In this document: one piece after another, positions 37,801 to 47,900 of the stretch | Position numbering within the stretch: the stretch's first letter is position 1 | Layout: each line of letters opens with the position of its first letter | NCBI GenBank assembly: GCA_022818135.1 | Contig: JAFMSR010000002.1 | Span: forward strand, 51,130,348 to 51,194,347 | DNA: 64,000 nucleotides | DNA from: Saxidomus purpurata | Taxonomy: Eukaryota > Mollusca > Bivalvia > Venerida > Veneridae | Direction: 5' to 3' | Notes under the pieces: model-generated | The model's database searches: none | Told to the model about the DNA's origin: nothing | The model's input: only the letters and a program-made list of their open reading frames with translations | Translations under genes and position numbers: made by a program

Positions 37801-37940
37801 AACATGTTCATGAGTTGTGGATAAGGAAATCCCACCCAAGGGTTGAGATACGTCACAAAAATGAGGCTCTGCCGAAATTCTTTGGACGTATCTCTCAACC
37901 CGAGGGTGAGATTTCCTTATCCACAACTCAATGGACATGG
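37801..37940. repeat. Fold-back palindrome 6 (gagttgtggataagg...)
   Basis: gagttgtggataaggaaatc / gatttccttatccacaactc, with inner gggttgagatacgtc / gacgtatctctcaaccc. The arms read into sequence related to the mariner-type element (ttgtggataaggaaatccca also at 27170 and 34055). Confidence 0.7.
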
Positions 37941-38155
37941 TTGATTTATTTTCTCACCGTTTGAATCGCATTTTCACACAAGTAAGAAGAAATAAATATA
38001 CAGGATGGGGATGAAAAAATGAAAATCTACTTTTTCTCGAATTTCACTTCAAAACTGTTATGGATGGATAGAAAATGATCTAACTAAGAAAATGAATACC
38101 CATAACCCTATGTTTATTTAAAAATAAAAAATTTTACAGTCATTTTTCGATATCA
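37941..38155 (-). mobile_element. Inverted fragment of the 26446-28041 mariner-type element
   Basis: Reverse complement of about 27000-27150: gaaaatgatctaacta, aggatggggatgaa and tcattttcgatat-type strings match in order. No terminal repeats remain. Confidence 0.6.
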
Positions 38156-38210
38156 GCATGAGTCTAGAAACAAAATGGCATCGTTTAAAAATCTAACGGA
38201 AGTGACTTCT

Positions 38211-38311
38211 CCGTATTGGCCCTCTCTTTTAAACCAATCAGAATGCTTGAATTCCATATTGGCCCTGCTTTTCTCGTATTGGCCCTGCTTTTCTCATATT
38301 GGCTCAGTTAT
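38211..38311 (+). repeat. Second copy of the ~100-bp direct repeat
   Basis: Near-identical to 37415-37516. The two direct copies bracket palindromes 5 and 6, about 700 bp apart. Confidence 0.65.
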
Positions 38312-38333
38312 AAGAAAAATTATTTTAAAAAAT

Positions 38334-38406
38334 TGGGTTTGACCGGGATTCGAACTCCACTCGTAAAATTAGACGGTCATCAGCTTACCCACTACACCAC
38401 GGAGAC
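38334..38406 (-). tRNA. tRNA-like sequence (degenerate tRNA or SINE head)
   Basis: On the minus strand gtctccgtggtgtagtgggt supplies a good A box and gagttcgaatcccggtc a good B box, about 45 nt apart. The acceptor stem does not close (GTCTCCG against a 3' end with TCAAACC) and the anticodon stem is poor. It is more likely a tRNA-derived repeat head or pseudo-tRNA than a working tRNA. Confidence 0.35.
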
Positions 38407-38456
38407 TGACTTTAAAACACGTGGTAAAAAATAAGCTCATATTATAATTTTGCAAA

Positions 38457-39703
38457 GGCAGTGTCTAGAGAACCGGAACCGGTTCCCTAGACAGCGACCT
38501 TAGCGAACCGGAATCGGTTCTCTAGCCTATATCTGTCTATACACTAGCGAACCGGAATTGTTTTCCTGCATATATTACAGGTAATTGTGATAAGAAAATA
38601 GATTATTTAATAATTATAAAATGAAAACTTCCATTTAAGCAAGAAAAATGTGGGATTATCAGTTTATTTGCATTAGTTTTCAATGTGTCGATTGTCGAAT
38701 TGATCTCCTTCGCCTTCCGCACTTCCGGTTTTAATATGATGTCTATGTGTACGCTGGCGAAATGGTAGTCTACACAATGATCTACCATTTCGCGGTGAAG
38801 CACATGGGACAGGAGGATTAATAGTCGTCGGGTTGTTGCAGAAGTTACGCAGGTGGAAGCTGGCGAAGTTTGACATAGTCTTCATACAGTCTTCATACAG
38901 ATAGGTAAAAATGATATAGAAAAATTTAACAATCATCAGTTACTCCATGCCCTGCTTGATATAAGAAATGAATTCCGCAGCTGTGGTGTTCAGCACGTCG
39001 TATTTGAGAGCCTCTTCCATTGTCATCAACGTCGATACAAGTTATACAGACGTCTTAACAAAACCTTGTTGAAACTCCCACTTGACAAAATATGGTCACA
39101 TGGTCCAGAGTTAATGAACAATGACGTTATAGACAGACGTGATGGTGTGTTTAGAAGAGATGTTGACTTTAAGTTCACCGACAGCATCAGTCATGCCTTC
39201 CTGAACCAGAGGCTCTGAAAACAGTCCTTTTCAGGGCTAAACTGACTCTTAACAGGGTCGACGGGCCATGATCAGAGCTCCCCGTGGTGTAGCCTGGATG
39301 TGACATAATGAAAACGAAAGCAAATGCTTATGTGTATTTAGGTTTAATTATTTCTCTCTAGCATATATTACATAAAATCAAAAACATTTACAGAAAAAAT
39401 TGTGTTTTCTGTTTCAATGCTATTCATTATGTTATAACTAAACGCTCTCCTCCGTCATTCTGTTATCTCTAATACTAATACTGCGTTAAGGCTTTCATGT
39501 CATAATTTTAGGAAGGATCTCTAAATATTCCTCTTCCGAATTACATATTTAATGATAACAATAATAATCAACATATGCATTGTTTATATAGCTGTATCAA
39601 TAAACGTGCCGATAACAACACGCCAAATAATTCGTCCGAATATTAATTCCGGTTCGCTAAGGTCGCTGTCTAGGGAACCGGTTCCGGTTCTCTAGACACT
39701 TCC
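38457..39703. mobile_element. Mutator-like inverted-repeat element with 9-bp target duplication
   Basis: The first ~58 bp (from ggcagtgtctagagaaccgg) reappear inverted at the right end with one mismatch. TTTTGCAAA is directly repeated at 38448-38456 and 39704-39712, an exact 9-bp target duplication. Long terminal inverted repeats and a 9-bp duplication fit Mutator-like elements; Merlin-type is the main alternative. No transposase domain recognised. The interior contains an exon-like coding stretch (38940-39218). Confidence 0.75.
38940..39218 (+). pseudogene. Exon-like coding fragment captured inside the inverted-repeat element
   Basis: Directly after an AG (tttaacaatcatcag) an open frame of 92 codons runs to TGA at 39216-39218. 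It begins LLHALLDIRNEFRSCGVQHV, includes FHCHQRRYKLYRRLNKTL, then LDKIWSHGPELMNNDVIDRR, and ends FLNQRL. It has no ATG at its start and balanced amino-acid use, unlike the AT-driven ORFs around it. It looks like a 3' terminal exon. I do not recognise the family. It could be a captured host exon or a diverged piece of the element's own protein. Confidence 0.5.
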
Positions 39704-39712
39704 TTTTGCAAA

Positions 39713-39957
39713 TAAGGGAGAAGTTGTTTTACGTTTTCGTATTTTTTCTAAAAGATATGAAAAGGAACATTACAATTAAACAATTACGTTTTAATGAAAG
39801 AAATGTGTATAATCAATATTTTAATGTCTATTGCGTATTATTTTGGCATACAGTTAAAACCATTTTTCTTCGCATTCTAATAACCGCTCCTAGCATGTAC
39901 TTCCGGAAAAAGTATTCCATAATAGGCCACCGCCGTCATCGGCGGCGCCAATAAAAC
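39713..39957. other. Spacer between Mutator-like element and duplication unit 1
   Basis: AT-rich, ending in a short GC palindrome (caccgccgtcatcggcggc). Sequence identity with the second duplication unit starts immediately after it. Confidence 0.4.
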
Positions 39958-40772
39958 TAATTCAATCTGCGCTTTGTTCAACTTCAAGCGATATCTGATG
40001 ATGTGGATCGAAAATTATTGTGTACCAAGGACAAGACCTTGAAACAGAAATAAACAAAGCAATACCAACAATGAAATATAAATACAGTACTGTACAATAT
40101 GTATAACAGGGAAAACCAAAAATGATTCTTGGATACATTGTAGTTACCAAAACGGTCACATTTACACTGCGCAATGCCTTCTCGTCGTGGCATTTAGTCT
40201 TTTCAGTACGTCAGTATATGACATTACCTATTTACATAAATGTGCATCATCTGAAAACCAAATATTATCAATAATGTTACCACTTTGATTCATCCACTAT
40301 GATTTCAGATTTTAATTTGAATATTTACTGTTTGCTTCTTTGTTTCAGCAATCGTAGTTAAATTTAGTTAGATGAATGAATAACATATTTCCTAACATAA
40401 GATATAGTTTAAAAATCTATCCAAATGTTTAAATGCTACGTTTTCGGTTGTTATCATATAAATTGAACTGCGTACCGCAGATAATGTTAAGATTAAGTTT
40501 GTAAAAGTGCACAATTTCAAACTCAAAGTACTAAACAGAAACGTAGAAAAAGGTTTTTGGATACGTAAGCGACATTGGCTATGGCTGTGTTCTTTACGGT
40601 CAGCAAAATTATTTGAAAAAGAACTGTTCTAAAGACATTTATCAAGCCAAAATTAGTGCAAAGTGAGTCTAAAAAGGATATACTTTGTGTCATATTGGAT
40701 ATATTGGATGTAATTTCGGAAAAGGTACTTTTTGCCGAAGTTTATTGATAGTTGATAATTATATACACAATA

Positions 40773-41668
40773 ATGTCAGAGTCAGAGGCACACGAAGGGG
40801 AACCCAACGTATACCCAGAAGTTGATCCACGATCACATTTTCCAATGAACACTATACCATTGTTATTCATGAGAGAATCGTTAATTTTCGGCGACCGAAA
40901 ACCCACACAAGATGAATGGATTAGCCATGTTGAGTTATACCAGGCTATTGGCCAGAACATAGAAGCATCCCACATAACTGGACTACAGAGAATCCGTGGA
41001 ATGTGGCGCATCTATCTTGACAATTTAGAAGATAAAGTTAAACTCATGGCAGGGGCATCCCATTAAGGGGGAAGAATGTCAGTGTTATGAACACGAATCC
41101 AGATCGTCTGGATAATGAAAATACTACAAGAGTGCGTGTTAAGAACATCCCACTCTCTGTAGAGGATGACACTCTAACCAGGATATTCACCTTGTTAGGG
41201 ATCGAGGTTATCTCTGTTTCCCGTGAGAAATTGCGTGTAGGCGGCAAACTTACAAACTGTGAAACGGGCGATAGACTTTGTATAGTGAAATCATCTACCC
41301 TTCAGAAACCTCTTCCCAATTTCATGAACTTTGGGAAATTTCATGGCCGTGTAATTCATTATGGCCAAGGCAAGGCCAAACCAAAAAACTGTTCTAAGTG
41401 CTTAGGAAGTGGTCATGTGTTCTAAAAGTGTACCAACGATTGGGTATGCTCTAAATGCAATAACGCTGGTCACAAACAATCCGAGTGCATACAGGACGAG
41501 TCATCCGACGACGAGAACGACGGGAATGAGTCCGACAAACACTCAGATTCTCAGGTGGTAGATACGGTCGAAAAGCAAATATTGCAATTCGCCGAGCCTA
41601 ATCAGTCATCTTCAGTTGGACATTCCTCCGGTAATACCACAAAACCCGATAAACCATTAATCCCGTGA
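40773..41668 (+). pseudogene. LINE ORF1 (CCHC nucleic-acid binding), copy 1, broken
   Basis: It starts MSESEAHEGEPNVYP like the intact copy at 53757. A missing G near 41056 shifts the frame, and a TAA at about 41423-41425 falls inside the first zinc knuckle (HVF-stop). Downstream sequence still encodes the second knuckle and the acidic tail (DESSDDEN). ORF1 proteins of this group coat LINE RNA; this copy cannot make one. Confidence 0.75.
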
Positions 41669-42010
41669 AATCAGACATTTCACGTGCGTACAAACAATCT
41701 AGTATGGACAATTTTATTACCCCAGGCAAAGGCAGACAGGTCAACGTCACAGAACGTTCACTGCCAACACCGACGGAGGAGCTCCATGACAGACAAACAT
41801 GTGAACAAAGAAAAAAGAAAAAAACATAATAAAAAATGACTTGTTTAAAATTATATGATATGCATAAGCATAATCTGAACTCGAACTTTGAAACGTTTTA
41901 CAGACATGAGAATATAAATATGATTTGGATAAACATAAATGGTTTATGTTTGAAAATATTAAAAACCTTTTGGAAGGTTAAAAGTAGAAACAATAAAATG
42001 TTTCTATAAT

Positions 42011-43095
42011 ATGTATATAGTAATGACTATTGATAGGAATATTTATCGTTCTGAAATGAATTTGATTAATATAATCAATATTTCCAATTTTATGAATAAT
42101 GTTCTAAAAATATGTATTGAAAACTACAATCTACATTTTTTGATCTTCATATTAGCAATCACGTACGTAGCTGTTCTTTCCTTTTTCTTTTCGTACGAAG
42201 GAACGTTTACAGAGTGTCTTCATAAATTCATAAATAACAGCAAATTTGTAACAACAGATCTTATTGTTCTTTCTGTAAGGTTGTTGGTTAACGTTTTTGC
42301 TCAGTGTTGTAATTTAAAATATAATAAAGACAATGATTCATTTTTATGTATTGAAAACTACAATCTATATCATTTGCTACTCATATTTACAAGCACATAC
42401 ATAGCTTTCTTTTCATTTTTCTTTTTGTACGAAGGAACTTTACAGCGCGTCTTTGTAAATTCATAAATAACAGCATATTTGTGACAACAGATCTTATTGT
42501 TCTTTCTGTAAGGTTGTTGGTTAACGTTTTTGCTCAGTGTTGTAATTTAAAATATAATAAAGACAATGATTCATTTTTATGTATTGAAAACTACAATCTA
42601 TATCATTTGCTGCTCATATTTACAAGCACATACATAGCTTTCTTTTCATTTTTCTTTTTGTACGAAGGAACTTTACAGCGCGTCTTTGTAAATTCATAAA
42701 TAACAGCATATTTGTGACAACAGATCTTTTTGCTCTTTCTGTAAGATTGTTGGTTAACGATTTTGCTCAGTGTTGTTTATACAATAAAGCCAATGCTTCA
42801 GTTTTATGTAACTATGCAAATGACAGAACAAAACTAATGTTAAATTTTACCAAGATGAATATACAAGAAGCGATATATAAGCATTGTACTATTTCGAATA
42901 ATGATCTATTAGCATGTTATGATTGGAATTTGAATACAGACTATAGATTAATTGTACATTACACAAATCTAAATATTCATACTTGTAACGGTTTAAACTG
43001 GTATATAATACAAGAAACGCACGAATATTTTCATGTTATAGCTCGACACCGGTCAAATATAATCAGCATAGTAAACTTACATTTTATTTTTCAAT
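42011..43095 (+). repeat. LINE inter-ORF spacer with ~233-bp tandem units (copy 1: three)
   Basis: tatgtattgaaaactacaat starts units at 42111, 42345 and 42578 (periods 234 and 233), followed by a diverged partial unit to about 42780. Copy 2 has one unit fewer (55094, 55328). Hydrophobic ORFs run through the units, rich in F, L and I, but the 233-bp period changes frame, so conserved coding is doubtful. Confidence 0.65.
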
Positions 43096-46000
43096 ATGAC
43101 AACGATTCATAGCAAAAATTCTTTTAATCACCTTGTTTCACTAAATGCACAAGGATTACGTGACAAATCAAAAAGAGGAAGATTAATTCAATGGTTATTG
43201 CAACAAAAAGCTGAAATAGCATTAATTCAGGAGACTCATTTTACAACTGATTTATATGCTGATTTGAAATCGGAGTTCGAAAACTGGGACGTTTTTCATT
43301 CGTTCGGTTCAAATTTTAGTTGTGGCTGTTCTATTTTTATTAAAAAACAAATTCCTTACAAGGTCCTTAATGAAACATGCGATCAATTTGTTGGTTCGTA
43401 ATCATTAATATAGAATTGTATAACAATATTTTTACTTTGATGTATATATGATGCATATATGCACCGAATGATAAAAAGGAAAGAAACACATTTTATTTAA
43501 TGTTAGGAAAAACAATTATTGAAATAAGCGAAGGTGCAAAAATAATTGGGAAAGATCACAATGATATATTATCTCATACTGATCGAATAAATAGAAATAC
43601 GCATGATAAAAGAAACAAAGTTCCTGTAAAAAACTTAACAAATCTCTTAAAAAATAATAAATTATCCGATGTCTGGAAAACACACAATAAAGATAAACAA
43701 CAATTTACTTGGCGAAGAAAAAATGATCTAGAAAAAAGTAGGATCGATTTCTGGCTCATAGATGAAAATCTGATACCGCTTGCACTGTCTTCTGACATAC
43801 GGCCAGCTTAATTCAAAGTACAGATCATTTAGCAATTTCACTTAAGCTAAAAATACTTAATGATCGAGGCCCTGGGTTCTGGAAATTAAACAACTCACAT
43901 TTAAAGGATTCCGAATATAAAGAGAATGTTAAAAATATAGTTCAGTCAGCGCAAAATCTTAAAATCAGTAGCAACCAGTTGAAATGGGAAATATGTAAAA
44001 TAGAAATAAGAGATTTCATAATAGAATTTGCTAAGATAAAATCAAGAAAAACACATAACAAATTACATCATCTAGAAAAAGAACTTAAACTATTACTGAT
44101 AACAAATGACAAAAATGACAGAATTAATAATCGCATAAACGAATTAGAAAAGGAAATCGAAAATATATATGAAACAAAAACGCATGGTGCGCAAATAAGA
44201 TCTAGAGTACAATTTATAGAAGAAGGAGAAAAAAACTCAATTTTTTTTCATAGTCTTGAAAAGTCCAGACAAAACAGGAAAATGATTAGCTCTTTGCTGG
44301 TAGAAAATAAACATATAACAGATACTGATGAAATATTGAACCAAGAAGTACATTTTTATAAAAAGTTGTATGCATGTAAATCATCTGATGCAGATTGTGA
44401 CGAATACTTAAATACCATTCGTATTGATAATCAATTAAATGACGACCTAGCTAATAAATGTGAAGGTAAATTAACATTAAAGGAGTGTAATGATGCTGTC
44501 AATGAGATGAAGTTGAATAAAAGTCCAGGTCTAGATGGTCTAACTGCAGAATTTTACCAAGTGTTCTGGGAAATAATAGGTATTTTAGTAACTGATGCAC
44601 TAAATGAAGGCCATGACAATGGTGAACTTTCTGACACACAAAAACAGAGCGTTTTCTCACTTATTTACGAAAAAGGAAATCCTGAATTACTGGAAAACTG
44701 GAAACCTATCTCGTTACTAAATATAGATTACAAAATTCTTACAAGAGTTCTTTCAAAACGCTTACAGTTAGTACTACCTAAAATAATAAGTTTAGATCAA
44801 CAGGGATATATAAAAAATAAATTCATTGGGTATAACATCAGGCAGATACAGGACATAATCGATTAATAATATGCAGACTGTTTAGACATAGATGGTGTAA
44901 TTTTGTTCCTAGATTTTCGAAAAGCCTTTGATACAATTAATTGGAAATTCATGCTAGCAGTGCTTAAAAAATTTGGTCTGAAAGACTCTTTCATCAATTG
45001 GGTTCAAGTCATTTATCATAACATATCGTCTTGTGTAATAAACAATGGTTGGAAATCAAATTTCTTTGAACTATCACGTGGGATTCGACAAGTCTGTCCA
45101 TTATCGGCTCTTTTATTTATAATTGTTGCTGAAATTTTAGCCACAAAAATGAGAAAAAGCGAACAAATTGATGGTATTTCTATCAGATATGAAAATTCGT
45201 TTAAACTTTTAAAAATTACCCAATTGGCAGATGATACAACACTTTTTCTTAAAAATCAATCAGAAGTTCCGATAGCATTACAACTTATAGAGGAATACGG
45301 AAAATACTCAGGATTAGAATTGAATAAATCAAAAACTGAAGCTTTATGGGTTGGAAAATCTAAACATAAAGATAGTAATATGTTACATGGAATAAATTTT
45401 ACAAATAAACATATAAAGGCACTTGGTGTTTATTTCGGACATAACAAAGAAGACTGCGATAATTTAAACTGGAATACTAAAATAAATAAATGTGAATCAA
45501 TCTTATCCAATTGGAAAAAAAGGAATTTAACTATTTATGGTCGAATAGTAGTCATTAAATCGATAATTGTCCCAAAATTTACATATCTTCTTCAAAACAT
45601 GGTGGTTCCTAAAGAAATCATAAATAAAATCAATTCGCTACTTTTTAAATTTTTATGGAATGGTAAAAAAGATAAAATAACAAGTAATATCTTTAAAAAA
45701 AAAAGATGGTCGACGTAGGTGACGTAATAAACACATTTTTTGTGTTTCAGAAGGCTCCCGGGCAGTACACTGCTTATTCCGGTACCGAAACGCTAGCCAA
45801 TAATCAATGACGCTAGATGTCCGGCCCCGGACAACACCTCGTTGAATACAAAAGTTGATCTTCGTACTGTCCAGAAACCTTGACATAACGTGTTCTGTTT
45901 TTTCTTTTTTTGCAACATGATTTATTATAAATAACTATAATATAAAAAAATATACACATTTTGTGTTTCAGAAGGCTCCCGGGCAGTACACTGCTTATTC

Positions 46001-47328
46001 CGGTACCGAAACGCTAGCCAATAATTTGCAGATTCTGATTGGTCACATTATAACGAAGTTGGTTAGCAACGCGTCCATACCAACGGAAGTTCAAATCAAA
46101 AGTATACGACTACGTCGAAAAAGATCGGTCATTCTAGGAAATAAACTAAACGGAGGTCTTGAAATGATAGATATAGAAACATTCGCAAAAAGTATGAAAT
46201 TTAGATGGATTTAAAGTCTGCTAAATTCTGACGACGCAAGTTGGAAGGTTATACCAACATTCTTTTTAATTCAATATGGAAATGATTTTCTTATATTTAG
46301 CATGAATCTAGACTCAATCAAGTCATTACAATCACCAAAAATTCAACTTTCTCCGTTTTATAAGTCTTTAATAGATATATGCATAAATATTTATCACAAA
46401 GATAGAAAGACGCCTAAATCTTTTGAAACTGTTAGAAAAGAAGTGATCTGGGGTAATAAACACATAAAGTATAAGGGTAAATGCATTGTTTTTCAAAACT
46501 GGATTGATTCAGGTATTATATATGTAAATGATCTGTTATCTGATTCTGGCTTGATTGACAGTGCCTCCCTTTTTAATACCCGAGAAAATAAGACGAATTG
46601 GATATCAGAAATAAATATACTCAAAAGTGCAATACCAGCCGCGTGGAAACTTCTAGTAAAAAGTACTGAGTCAATAAAATCAAGTGTTAAAACTTCAAGA
46701 AAATTTACTTTTGAAAGTAATAGGACAATTGATCAATCAACGAATAGGGATGTATATAATTTAATCTTGAAACCTAAACTCGAGAGCCCTTATGTACATA
46801 GCTACTGGGAGGAATTAATCTTGCATCACGTTCATTGGAACTCCTTTTATTTTTTTAATAATAAAGTTCTTCAAGATAACAAAGTTAAACAGTTGAAATA
46901 CAAGGCAATACATAGACTTGTTGCTACTAATTCATATCTTTTTAAAATTAAAATATTTGAAAGCCCACTGTGCAAACAATGCGGAGATTTTGAAGATTAT
47001 GATCATTTTTTTATAAGTTGTCCTTATCTCAACTTATTTTGGGAAAAGGTATCAGACATCTTCAGAAAATGTGGAATTTGCAAATCATTAAAGACAATAG
47101 AACATATTATCATTGGCTACAAAATAAATTTTATTGAGTGCAATTTTAAGTTATATCGCGTACAGAATATACAAAACATATTTCATCAGCGAACGTAGAA
47201 CAAAGTCTTCAAACTTACTGAAACTCCTATATTACGATTTGGTAGTGTTAATTCAATACATGGTTAAGAAAAAAGAGAAAACATTTTTTATTAATAGATT
47301 TACTAATTATCTTAAGGATATATTATAA
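43096..47328 (+). pseudogene. LINE ORF2 (endonuclease, reverse transcriptase), copy 1, broken
   Basis: Endonuclease: SLNAQGLRDKSKRG, IALIQETHF, IYAPND, GKDHND, SRIDFWLI and STDHLAISL. Reverse transcriptase: LNKSPGLDGLTAEFY, NWKPISLLNIDYKIL, LFLDFRKAFDTINW, GIRQVCPLSALLF and LADDTTLFLK. C-terminal knuckle: CKQCGDFEDYDHFFISC. Lesions shared with copy 2: TGA at 43447-43449 before CIYAPND, a frameshift near 43811, TAA at 46212-46214 and a shift near 47130. Lesions only here: a one-base loss near 43391, a 6-bp insertion giving TAA TAA at about 44865, and the 440-bp insertion at 45680. The usual RQG of the GIRQG motif is RQV in both copies. Confidence 0.8.
45680..46118. mobile_element. 440-bp insertion unique to LINE copy 1, with internal 75-bp direct repeat
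   Basis: Copy 2 reads straight through this point (gataaaataaaaagatcggt at about 59325). The insertion holds two direct copies of a ~75-bp block, tttgtgtttcagaaggctcc through gaaacgctagccaataat (about 45735-45806 and 45960-46024). Each block has a strong splice-acceptor-like tttgtgtttcag and a CCAAT string. Short inverted cgacgtag / ctacgtcg lie near the borders. Origin unknown. Confidence 0.6.
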
Positions 47329-47900
47329 AAGAGATTTTACCAATGTTTGAAATTATTTGTCTCAATGTTGTTTTGTTAAAAAAATTACACTATCAATTTA
47401 TTAAATATATTCACTTTGTATAATTGAAAATTGAATTGCATGTACTATTATACATATATGAATTATGTTTATGCTTTAGTGTAAATAAACGGATTGTCGA
47501 TAGGCAATTCCAAAGAGAAAAAAAAAAAGTAGAAATAATTTATTGGATATAGTAACACTATAATTATATATAAATATTTATCACATGGACTATGTCATAA
47601 CTAAAACATTTCGTTACTCTATAAGCTCTAAATGAAAGAGATATCATAAATCATAAAAATACATGTATATAAAATAAATAAGGTTTAAATGATAAAGCAC
47701 ACTGTAAAATATTAAGTATGCACATACAAATGTGTATCACAGAAAATTCTTTGGCAAGTACAATATAGATATTGAAGAACAACTTAAACCGTAAGAAAAC
47801 ATATATGCGGCTTTACATAACAAGTGTTCGTAATGATATGTTTCAATTTGTTCATGAGAAATGTTGTTTTTTGCACTAGAAGGCGAAAAACCCGCAACAT

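Larger units (their letters stand above)
40550..47528 (+). mobile_element. L1/Tx1-like LINE, copy 1, defective
   Basis: About 7.0 kb between GTAGAAA repeats at 40543-40549 and 47529-47535 (probable short target duplication), with an A-run at the 3' end (47518-47528). It encodes an ORF1 with two CCHC knuckles and an ORF2 with AP-type endonuclease, reverse transcriptase and a C-terminal CCHC. It lies in the 3' flank of cytokine-like gene D on the opposite strand and splits flank sequence that is continuous in B. Many lesions, several shared with copy 2. Confidence 0.85.

Noticed and set aside
38334..38406. Functional tRNA gene
   Set aside because: A and B boxes are good, but the acceptor and anticodon stems do not pair; kept only as a tRNA-like sequence.
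40752..41011. Minus-strand ORF opposite LINE ORF1 (also 53726-53995)
   Set aside because: Shadow of ORF1, which has zinc knuckles and LINE context on the plus strand.
42011..42699. Membrane-protein gene from repeated hydrophobic ORFs between LINE ORF1 and ORF2
   Set aside because: The 233-bp unit is not a multiple of three and frames change between units. Hydrophobicity follows from T-rich sequence.
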